Source: Streptomyces sp. T12 (GTDB lineage Bacteria > Actinomycetota > Actinomycetes > Streptomycetales > Streptomycetaceae). Taken from it: a DNA stretch of 64,000 nt. Position numbers and translations under genes: made by a program. Below the pieces are notes generated by a model that was not told the origin of the DNA, did no database searches, and saw nothing but the letters and a program-made list of their open reading frames with translations. This document shows positions 56,474 to 64,000 of the stretch, in pieces; position 1 is the first letter of the stretch; every line of letters begins with the position of its first letter. The stretch covers positions 11,263,001 to 11,327,000 of the forward strand of contig NZ_CP117866.1 of the NCBI RefSeq assembly GCF_028736035.1, in the 5' to 3' direction.

Positions 56474-56659
56474 GTGAATTCACGAGACAAACATCCACGC
56501 CCCGTGGACAGATGGCTGGCGTCTATGCGCATTCACCTGCGGAAATGGGGCGATAGCCGTGGACACAGTGTCCACTACCACTTCCTTCAGGGCGTGGCCT
56601 ACAAGCTGGGCAGCGGCGCCGTGACGCTGCTGATCCTGTGGTGGGAGACCCGCCGCTGA
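56474..56659 (+). CDS. Small hypothetical protein with a C-terminal hydrophobic helix
   Basis: A 61-residue ORF with a GTG start behind GGAG. The N-terminal half is basic (RPVDRWLASMRIHLRKWGDS). The C-terminal half YHFLQGVAYKLGSGAVTLLI is hydrophobic and ends WWETRR, so it is a probable membrane peptide. Its leader carries a strong stem-loop and the repeats ACGCAAC-ga-ACGCAAC. I do not recognise a named family; small size lowers certainty. Confidence 0.5.
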   Translation: MNSRDKHPRPVDRWLASMRIHLRKWGDSRGHSVHYHFLQGVAYKLGSGAVTLLILWWETRR

Positions 56660-57239
56660 TCTCGCTGCGGGCCCGCGCTCACCTGCGGGCCCGCAGCCCC
56701 GGCACCATGAGCAGCCATGAGCCGGCCGTCATCCCGCCGGGACGCCGCGCCGCCGGCCCACCAGGACAGGCGCGGCGCGGTGGCCGCGCGGACGGCCTGC
56801 CCGAAGCCCACCTGGCCGCACTGCGTGTCCGTACCGCCGAAAATCCTCGCCTGGGCGGCGCCACCGAAGAACGCGAACGAGGCCAGAAGGAACGACCGTG
56901 CGCGTTCAGCCGGGCTTGCCCACGCAGGCGGTTGGCGGCGGCCGCGCCCTGCAGTTCCGCCACCGCCACCGCCACCGCCACTGCAAGCGAGCTGGCCGGC
57001 TCGATCAACTTCTGCTTGGGCGCGCGAAGGCCGGCCGCGCACCCGGCCCGGCGTCGGTGCCGGCCTCGTCCACATCCCTGTGACCACGAGCGATAGGTGG
57101 CCAGGCGACTCCGTAGAGGTGCAGGTCTCACGCTCGCGTCGATTTTTGATCGGCCATTTTGACGAGCGGTAGTTGGCCAATTTTGTGGAGGTTCCAGGCG
57201 GTGGACCAGGTCTGTGCCAGGCGGCGGGGCGCGGGGGTC
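56660..57239. other. Region without a supported gene
   Basis: Overlapping frames on both strands include a Pro/His repeat (ccaccg)n around 56960-56985, which makes artificial open frames. None has a domain. Nothing else is supported here. Confidence 0.4.
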
Positions 57240-59229
57240 AGCCGCCGACGTGGATGCCGGGGCGGCGGTCGGGGTCGGGTTCGTTGCTGCGGATGATTTC
57301 GCGGGTGACGGGGGCGGTGTCGCCGCGGCCGAGCAGGAAGTAGCGGAACATGTGCATGAGGGGGCTGCCCTCGGCCCACGCGAAGTAGCAGTGCGGCTGA
57401 ACGCCGGTGGCGTTGCGCAGGGCGAGCAGGATTGCGGCGATGGCGTTCGGTGCAGCCGGGGCCTCGGCGCGCAGGATTCGGTAGCCGTCGACTTCGACGC
57501 CGCGTACGGCGAGGGTTTCGCTGAAGTCGGACGGGTCGACCACGTCGATTTCCACGAACAGCACGTCGGCCGGGGTGGGCACCGGATTGGTGCCGCGCTG
57601 CTCGCGTTCCTTGGCGGAGTACTCGGCGCCGTCGCCGGCCTGGCGGCGGTTGGCGATGATGTTGATGGCGTTGTCGTGGGCGAGGGTGTCGGTGATGAAC
57701 CGGCGGGCGTCCGGGTCGAAGACGATGCGGTCGGCGCGCAGTTCGGTGGTGCGCGAGACCCGGGAGATCAGCGACACGGCGATGATGCCGGCGATGAACA
57801 TGCCGGAGATGGTGATGCCGTCGGGCTTGTCGACGATGTTGGCCACCAGGGCGTAGAGCAGGATCGCGGTGAGCAGTGCGAAGCCTGTGGCGGTCGCACG
57901 CCGGCGGCGGCGTACGACCGAGACGGTGACGGCGAAGGCGCCGGAGACCATCATGGCCAGGATGCCGGTGGCGTAGGCGCCTGCCTGGGCGTCGACGTCG
58001 GCGTCGAACGCGATGGTGATGAGGACACAGAGGACGGTGTAGACGATCACGACCGGGCGTACCGCGCGTCCCCATTCCGGGGCCATGCCGTAGTCGGGAA
58101 GGTACCGCGGGACGATGTTGACCAGCCCCGCCATCGCGGACGCGCCCGCGAACCACAGGATGAGGATGGTGCTCACGTCGTAGACGGTGCCGAACGCCTC
58201 CCCGACGTTCTCATGGGCCAGCCAGGCCAGGGCCCGGCCGTTGGCCCCGCCACCGGGCTCGAACTCCTTATGAGGAATGAGGACCGTGGTCACGAAGCTC
58301 GCGGACAGCAGGTAGACGCTCATGATGAGCGCGGCGGTGGTCAGCAGCGTACGGGTGTTGCGGATCCGCGAGCGCAGCCGCTGCTCGGGATCGGCGCCTA
58401 CGGCGGACACCAGGGGCATCATGCTCACCCCGGTCTCGAAACCCGACAGACCCAGTACCAGCAGCGGAAACGCCATAAGCGCCGGACCTGCCAGATCACC
58501 GAATCCGCCTCCGCCCTCGGCGAGTGCGTCCGTCCACGCCGAGAACGCCCCCGGCGTGGTGAACACGTCGACCAATCCGACGGCGATAACCACCGCGTTG
58601 AGCACCAAGAAGACCGCGACCAGCGGGATGGCCACACTGACCGCTTCGCTGAACCCGAGCAGGAACACCCCTCCGAGTACCAGCAACAACGCCACCGTGA
58701 TGGCGACCTCGTGGCCGTGCAGGGCATGGGGCAGGTAGGGGTTTTCCATCATGTGGACGGAGGCGTCCGCCGCGGACAGAGTGATCGTGATGATCCACGA
58801 GGTGGCCACGAAGCCGAGCAGGACCAGCACGAAGAGCTTGCCCCACCAGAACGGCAGCAGATCCTCGAGCATCGCCACCGACCCGGCGCCGTGCGGGCTC
58901 TCCCGGGCCACCCGCCGGTACATCGGCAGCATCCCCACCAGCGTCAGCGCCACGATCAGCAGTGTCGCCAACGGCGACACCGCTCCGGCCGCCAGTGCCG
59001 CGATCGCCGGCACGTACGCCAGGCTGGAGAAGTAGTCCACCCCCGTCAGGCACATCACCTTCCACCAGGCTTGCGGCTCGGTATGCCCCTCACCCGCCGC
59101 CGGCCCGACCGGCTGCACCCGGTGGCGCAGCAACCACCGTGCCAGGCTGCCGTTCGACTGCTCCCGAAGAGCGGGACTGTCCACCACTTCCGGCACGGCC
59201 AGTTCGTTCGCGTTCTTCATATCCCCCAT
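57240..59229 (-). CDS. APC-superfamily amino acid permease
   Basis: A 662-residue transporter. After a hydrophilic N-terminus ([12 protein letters not shown]) the first helices read [20 protein letters not shown] with the unwound helix 1 region, [10 protein letters not shown], typical of APC permeases. About twelve helices follow, including [20 protein letters not shown]. The last about 150 residues form a cytoplasmic extension (RITDTL-like [36 protein letters not shown]). The ATG at 59229 follows AGGAAGG; a second ATG is three codons on. Substrate unknown. Confidence 0.85.
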
Positions 59230-59689
59230 CAGCCTTCCTGGTTGCCCAGCGCACCGGTCGCAGCAGGCACCGCACTCACGGCATCGCAACGATCACCGAG
59301 TATGCGACCTCTCAGTCGCCCCGACCCCACCGGGGGCGACATACCGCTGCCCGTGCGCATCACCATGCCCGCCGAGGTCTCGGCAGGTGGGAAAGCGGTG
59401 ACCACGCCTGACTGATCCAGCGGGGCGCCGCCGCCCTCGCCACTTGGGCAGCGACGCAGGCAGGGACAGTCACCGACACTCGCCTCTACAGGAAAGGAAA
59501 GGTGACCGTGTCGGGCCTGGGTGTGGCTTCACCCACCACGGACCCGACGCGGCCCCGGATCGACCACGGAGGTCCGCTGCCCACCAACCAAAGGGCCGGA
59601 CACCGGCCAACCGCAGGCCGTCGGCTAGTGGCTATGGGCCGGTGTGGACCTGCCTGCGGTCTTGGCCTGTTTGGGAGTGGTGGTGCCGG
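59230..59689. other. Intergenic region between the permease and the IS21 relic
   Basis: No gene. It should include the permease promoter, divergent from the relic end, but I could not single out convincing -35/-10 boxes. Confidence 0.4.
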
Positions 59690-60941
59690 GGGGCGTTGGG
59701 CTTGCGGATCAGCGCTTGCAGATAGTGGTTCAGCTCTGGGCGTGAGGTGGGCTTCGTGTTGAGCCGTTCGTGTGTGTGGGGGGGCCTGGTCCCGGTCGTG
59801 GATGGCGAGATGGTCGGTGTGGAGTATCACCTGCACTGTCTGGCCGATCGGCTGGATCGGAATCGAGTTGCGGTTGGTCTGCGCGGCGGTCTGGCTGGAG
59901 CGGTGGGCCCGTGGTGTGAAGTGCCGGCCTGTCTCGGACGGCTTGGTCGGTAACGGCTTGAGCGACGGCGCTTCAACGGCGGAGTACTTGCCTACCGTCG
60001 TCGCCCGTGAGCGGATTCTGCGGCTTTCGTCCTGTGGGTCGCACTGGTCGGTCATTTCGTTGAGTTCGGTCGGCGGGGCGGCCGCGGGAGCGGGGACGAG
60101 GTGGTTGCGCCGGATGTATCCGGTCTGTTCTTCGGCGCCGTCCTTGTCGTGGGCGTCTTCGAGTTCTGGTCTGCTGTAGAAGCTCTTGATGCTCCAGTGT
60201 GTGCGAAATGCGGTTCACCGCTTGCTGTCCTGGCGGTGCCGGGTGAACCCGGGCTTCTGGGCGACGGCGGTCTTGAGGTTGTCGTGGCGGATGTGGCCGC
60301 GAGGGGTGCCGCCCAGCAGGGACAGCGCGTGATCGTGGCCCTCGAAGAATGCCTCCTGGCCGCGGGACGCGAAGACCCGGTGGACCGCTTTGCCGCTTTG
60401 CCCGGGTACGGCAGCCGGAAGGGGAACGGATGGCAGCGGGTCGCTGCGCCGGTGAGCGCGATGTGCACGTCTTCGAAGTCCCTTTCTGCCTCGGTGCCCG
60501 GCAGATGGGTCTGCGGCACGGACACCTCCACCGGCCCCCGCCCCGCCTCCTGGCGGATCTCCCCACGGCGTGTGGCGATGCAGCCGCGGACCATCTGATA
60601 GGGGATCCCCGTCGCGGCGTACTCGTCCAGCAGCCGGTCGAAGACCCGCTTGGCGGTTTGGCGGTGTGCCGCTGCTTCGGCGGAGCGTCCAGATCCCTGT
60701 GCAGTATCTCGTCGATCAGCGGCTTGTAGGGACCCCGCCTGGTCGGACGCGGGGGCGGCTTCCTGCGCGGCTCAGACCACATCAGGTCCGGTGCCCTGCG
60801 GTCCGTCTGCCAGGTCACCCCGTACTTGCGCTGCAGAGCACGCACCGACATCCTCGCGCGGTGGTCCCGGCGGATCGCCGCGTACAGATCAGCCTTGGGT
60901 TTCGGCAGACGCGGTGCCCCCAGCGGGAGAAGCACAGCCAT
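59690..60941 (-). mobile_element. istA: Degenerate IS21-family transposase (IstA)
   Basis: The gene starts MAVLLPLGAPRLPKPKADLY then ALQRKYGVTW (IstA HTH) near 60941. It continues in other frames with ATRRGEIRQEAGRGPVEVSV, THLPGTEAERDFEDVHIALT (the catalytic Asp region DFxDVH now reads DFEDVH), MTDQCDPQDESRRIRSRATT and HERLNTKP..NHYLQALIRK. Many frameshifts and substitutions make it dead. No istB gene follows. Confidence 0.85.
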
Positions 60942-61139
60942 CGTCCCGCCACAAGGCCCCAACTGCCCCTAAAACACAGCGACATCGCTTTTGCCGGAGT
61001 AACGGTGACATCCGCGCTCAAGGACAAATGACACTACGACACTATGACTCGCCGGCAGAGCCGGTGGAGAAAGCCAGCTGGTGCATGGATGCCGTCCGGT
61101 CCTGGGAACGGGTTTGGGCGGAGCGGTTGGGGTGGGAGT

Positions 61140-61290
61140 GAGGCGGCGAAGCGTTTTGAGGGCGTTGTCCTCATGCTGGTCACAGCGTGCCGGGTGCTGG
61201 CCGATGGGCTACGTCTGTTCATCCCCGATATTGCCACGCGGATCACCGGGCAGCTGATACGGGCCGAGGGGCGTCTTCGCGCAGCACGCC
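61140..61290 (+). pseudogene. Methionyl-tRNA synthetase C-terminal relic
   Basis: The plus strand reads SEAAKRFEGVVLMLVTACRV then LADGLRLFIPDIATRITGQL and AEGRLRAARLLPF. This is the anticodon-binding helix bundle of actinobacterial MetRS copies (RLxGVLxVLVTACRVLADELRPFIPDGAxRI). The catalytic part is missing. The rest of 60942-61442 holds nothing recognisable. Confidence 0.55.
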
Positions 61291-61442
61291 TTCTTCCCTT
61301 CGCCTTGAGAGGGGCACGCAGTCAGTGTGATATCCGGTGTTGGAGGGGCCTGGTTGCCCATGGCGGCGGCTGGGATGCCTGGCTGGATCGCCGGCCGGTG
61401 GGGGGGGGAGTGCCTTGATCGGTGTGCTGTGGGAGCTGGTTG

Positions 61443-63299
61443 TCAGTCTGTCGTGAACCGGCCTGCCCGGATGGAGGCGGGCATCAGGGGGCGCTCATCG
61501 GTCGGGCTTTTGTCCAGTGTGTGCTCAAGTATGGCTCGTATGGGGAGGACGCTGTCCTGCAGGGACTCCAGCCACAGGACGGTGCATGCTCCGATGAGGG
61601 CCATGGTGTCTGTCTCGCAGGCCCCGGCTTCCCCCTGTTCGCGGACAATCGATCGGAGGTCGTTGAGTACTGCGATTACCTGTGCTTTGTCCGTCAGCGG
61701 TTGCTTCAGAGGATCGGTCCGGGGTTTGGAGGGGCTGTCGGCGGGCTGGGTCCACAGCTGTACTGTCCCGTCCTCACTGCCTGAGGCGAACAGGCGGCCG
61801 TCGGGGGAGAACGCCACCGAGTACACCTGATCGGTGTGGCCGGTGAGGGGGGCACCGACGGGGATGTGCCGGGCTGTGTCCCACAGCCGTACGGTTTTGT
61901 CCCTGCTGCCTGAGGCGAACAGGCGGCCGTCGGGGGAGAACGCCACCGAGTACACCTGATCGGTGTGGCCGGTGAGGGGGGCACCGACGGGGATGTGCCG
62001 GGCTGTGTCCCACAGCCGTACGGTTTTGTCCCTGCTGCCGGTGGCGAGGAGGCGGCCGTCGGGGGAGAAGGCCACTGAGTAGACGTCTGCGGTGTGGCCG
62101 GTGAGGGGGGCGCCGACGCAGGTTTGGCCGGCCACGCTCCACAGGCGCACGGTCCTGTCCTCGCTGCCGGTGGCGAGGAGGCGGCCGTCGGGGGAGAAGG
62201 CCACTGAGTAGACGTCTGCGGTGTGGCCGGTGAGGGGGTCACCGGCGGGCGTGTGTCCGGCTGTGTCCCACAGCCGTACTTCCTTGTCCCTGCTGCCGGT
62301 GGCGAGGAGGTTTTGGTCGGGGGAGAAGGCCACGGAGCAGACTCCGTCGGTGTGGCCGCGGAGGGGGTCACCGGCGGTGATGCGCCGGGCCGTGTCCCAC
62401 AGCCGCACGGTCTTGTCCCTGCTGCCGGTGGCGAGGAGGCGGCTGTCGGGGGAGAAGGCCACTGTCCAGAACGGTACTTGACTCCTGCCGGTCAGCGGAG
62501 AGCCGAGGGAGACGCGCGTGGTCGGATCCCACAGGCGTATGACGTTGCCGCTCACGATGGCGAGGAGGTTTTGGTCGGGGGAGAACGCCATCGCGCAGAC
62601 GGCCCCGGTGTCGCCGGTGAGCGGGGCGCCGGCAGGGGCGAAGGGCTCAGGCTGCGGTGCTGTGGGTGAGGTGTTCGCTGTGGGTGGTGCCGGTAACTGC
62701 TGTGTGGGAAGGGGTATCTGGGAGGGTGATGCCGCCTGCGCTCTGGCCGCGGCCGTGTTGTCGTCTGCCGTGGCTGCCGGAAGGAGGGCGGGATCAGCGG
62801 CCAGGGCTTGGAGGGGGCTGCGGTGCTGGTGCTTTGTGAAGCGGCTGGGTATGTCGTCGGGCGCCAGGCCCTCGTGGCCGGACGGGATCGCGTCCGGGTC
62901 CTGGCCGGCCTCGGACGCCGACTCCGCTTGTTGTGCCGAAGATGCGCGGCGCGATGAGGCCCGCTCGCTCTCCAGGGTGTGCCACCGGTTCCTCCAGGCC
63001 TGCAGTTGAGGATCGCGCCGTTCGGGCGGCTTCACCTCCTCGCCGTCGTCGTATGACAGCAGGACGCGCACCAGCCACAGCAGCCGGTCCAGCGAGGCGG
63101 GGCCGCGTCGTCCGGCGAACACCTCGCTCATCGAAGCCTTCGACATCGCTGACCGCTCGCCGCACACCTTCTTTCCGCGCACCAGGATCCGGTCGTAGGA
63201 AGGGGCACCACGCTCGCGCTTCAAGTCTGTGAGTGCCTCCCCCAGCCTGCGCAGCGTTGCCGCGTAACCGCTTTCACCGTGCCCGCCGTTGCCTGCCAC
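61443..63299 (-). CDS. HTH-type N-terminal domain with seven WD40 repeats
   Basis: A 618-residue protein. The GTG at 63299 follows GGGAGT. Residues about 10-95 (ATLRRLGEALTDLKRERG, MSKASMSEVFAGRRGPASLD) form the helical HTH-like domain seen at the front of Streptomyces WD40 and NACHT proteins. A charged, Ala/Pro-rich linker follows. Seven repeats of the type PLTGHTDQVYSVAFSPDGRL then GSRDKTVRLWDTA make one beta-propeller, and a helical C-terminal domain (QVIAVLNDLRSIVREQGEAG) closes it. Two repeats are identical at DNA level. Scaffold or surveillance roles are typical; the partner is unknown. Confidence 0.88.
   Translation of the reverse strand: MAGNGGHGESGYAATLRRLGEALTDLKRERGAPSYDRILVRGKKVCGERSAMSKASMSEVFAGRRGPASLDRLLWLVRVLLSYDDGEEVKPPERRDPQLQAWRNRWHTLESERASSRRASSAQQAESASEAGQDPDAIPSGHEGLAPDDIPSRFTKHQHRSPLQALAADPALLPAATADDNTAAARAQAASPSQIPLPTQQLPAPPTANTSPTAPQPEPFAPAGAPLTGDTGAVCAMAFSPDQNLLAIVSGNVIRLWDPTTRVSLGSPLTGRSQVPFWTVAFSPDSRLLATGSRDKTVRLWDTARRITAGDPLRGHTDGVCSVAFSPDQNLLATGSRDKEVRLWDTAGHTPAGDPLTGHTADVYSVAFSPDGRLLATGSEDRTVRLWSVAGQTCVGAPLTGHTADVYSVAFSPDGRLLATGSRDKTVRLWDTARHIPVGAPLTGHTDQVYSVAFSPDGRLFASGSRDKTVRLWDTARHIPVGAPLTGHTDQVYSVAFSPDGRLFASGSEDGTVQLWTQPADSPSKPRTDPLKQPLTDKAQVIAVLNDLRSIVREQGEAGACETDTMALIGACTVLWLESLQDSVLPIRAILEHTLDKSPTDERPLMPASIRAGRFTTD
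61777..62034. repeat. Exact 129-bp tandem duplication of a WD40 repeat
   Basis: 61777-61905 and 61906-62034 are identical base for base, as far as read, encoding two successive WD40 blades. The next two blades also share long identical stretches. The lack of silent differences indicates recent duplication or conversion. Confidence 0.85.
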
Positions 63300-63482
63300 G
63301 TCACTCCCGTCTTGTGTGGTGAGCAGCAGAGTAGGCGCACCTGGCCGGAACGGCACCGAACATGACGGAACAGCCCGGAACACGGTGTGGTGTGTTCGAC
63401 GTGAGGCGATCCTGATCAGGCTGGACCCCGGCTTGTTCGATTGATGCAGGTCAACGGCAGGCTCTTGGGGGATGGTGCTGGC

Positions 63483-63734
63483 ATGACCCAGTCGACACCT
63501 TCGCCGGCGCAGCCCGGCCCGAGCGGCTTCGAATCAGAACCGCCGTTTCTGTCCCTGCACACCACCGTCGTCCTGCTCACCGCGCTCGTACTGGGGCTGG
63601 TCGTCGGCGGTCTCACCGTGCTGGCCGGCGCCCCCCTGGCGGGCGCTGCCCTGGCCGGGCTCAGCGCGTCCGGCTCCATGGTGCCCGTCCTGCGCTCGTT
63701 GATCGGCCGGCCCCGCCAGCGCTTTGATCCGTAA
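63483..63734 (+). CDS. Small membrane protein
   Basis: An 83-residue protein starting at the ATG 63483 behind GGATGG. A hydrophilic N-terminus is followed by TTVVLLTALVLGLVVGGLTV and LAGAPLAGAALAGLSASGSM, two hydrophobic helices, and a basic end (IGRPRQRFDP). Its topology is like many Streptomyces small hypothetical proteins. It is divergent from the WD40 gene. Confidence 0.6.
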   Translation: MTQSTPSPAQPGPSGFESEPPFLSLHTTVVLLTALVLGLVVGGLTVLAGAPLAGAALAGLSASGSMVPVLRSLIGRPRQRFDP

Positions 63735-64000
63735 GTGCTGTGACTCGCTTTGCACGTCGGCATGCGCACGGCCCCGGGGGGGCGGGGGCGGTTGAATCCG
63801 TGGCGCCCGTCATCGCCGCGCGCGCCGGCAGCCCGGGGCCTGGGGGTGAGCAGGCTGGTGACTTCGGCGAGGGCCTCGTGGCCGGGCTTGAAGTATTTCC
63901 GGGCGCTGGAGATCGGCCTGGCCCACAGCGGTGCCACCGGCGAGGAAGTGGAGCGGGCCAGCTGCTGGGGGCCCGGCTCCCGGAAGACATCGGCACGAGG
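63735..64000. other. Right edge, possible partial gene on the minus strand
   Basis: A minus-strand frame is open from the edge and reads ARSTSSPVAPLWARPISSAR then KYFKPGHEALAEVTSLLTPR before losing plausibility. It may be the C-terminal part of a gene outside the window. I cannot name it. Confidence 0.3.

Noticed and set aside
56717..57172. A plus-strand ORF with a polyproline run, considered as a small secreted or lanthipeptide-like gene
   Set aside because: The proline run comes from a simple ccaccg repeat. There is no ribosome site, leader motif or modifying enzyme nearby.
57214..59415. A 733-codon plus-strand open frame opposite the APC permease
   Set aside because: It is rich in His, Asp, Gly and Arg without any domain. 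It mirrors the codon bias of the real minus-strand gene.

Overview
The window is high-GC actinobacterial DNA, almost certainly Streptomyces. The gene families, the GTG/TTG starts and the presence of F420-type enzymes, a GAF-ANTAR protein, Tap/Tpg-related proteins and a WD40 regulator all fit. Gene fragments and broken insertion sequences are very dense, as expected of a chromosome arm (subtelomeric region) or a large linear plasmid. No telomere sequence, tRNA, rRNA or CRISPR array was seen.

Layout. (1) 1-10490 is an intact-looking catabolic block: an HxlR regulator end, a SRPBCC protein with a luciferase-like oxidoreductase, a TetR regulator divergent from a saccharopine-dehydrogenase-like reductase, a mycobacterial-type dihydrolipoyl dehydrogenase, an amidase, an HSDL2-like short-chain dehydrogenase divergent from an acyl-CoA dehydrogenase, and a MarR regulator. 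(2) 10491-12732 holds relics: an AraC tail, a broken NAD-dependent DNA ligase and a TnpB tail. (3) 12812-23263 has a two-component system with a VanZ-like protein, a TetR regulator, two secreted proteins (carboxylesterase and beta-helix), two medium-chain reductases and a GAF-ANTAR protein. (4) 23738-25441 is a string of decayed fragments. (5) 26374-30864 is the most interesting part: twin operators and an apparent operon of an HTH protein, a Tap-like protein whose C-terminal half carries motifs resembling a family B polymerase palm, a multi-pass membrane protein, and an HTH protein of terminal-protein size. (6) 31448-32760 is a thyA-dfrA pair. (7) 32790-37960 mixes small genes, an MFS exporter with a divergent LysR regulator, and relics including an ATP-dependent DNA ligase tail. 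(8) 38217-40848 is a membrane-anchored protein with a toxin-like C-terminus followed by a candidate immunity protein. (9) 41194-50149 alternates real genes (HEAT, secreted, HD, lipoprotein, MFS) with relics (pentapeptide, Nudix, dnaE, IS982, ABC transporter, resistance kinase, Phd antitoxin). (10) 50280-64000 has a phosphotransferase, five 13-bp iteron-like repeats, a secreted crystallin/I36-like protein, the C-terminal third of a Tpg terminal protein, a cupin, degenerate IS1182 and IS21 elements, an APC permease, a MetRS tail and an HTH-WD40 protein.

How it fits together. The first 10 kb could oxidise an amide- or acid-type substrate through acyl-CoA intermediates, under local TetR, MarR and HxlR control. 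The 26-31 kb operon, the truncated Tpg and the fragments of two DNA ligases and DnaE point to linear-replicon end maintenance and to repeated import and decay of replication genes. All assignments come from reading the sequence and from memory of protein families; no database search was run.
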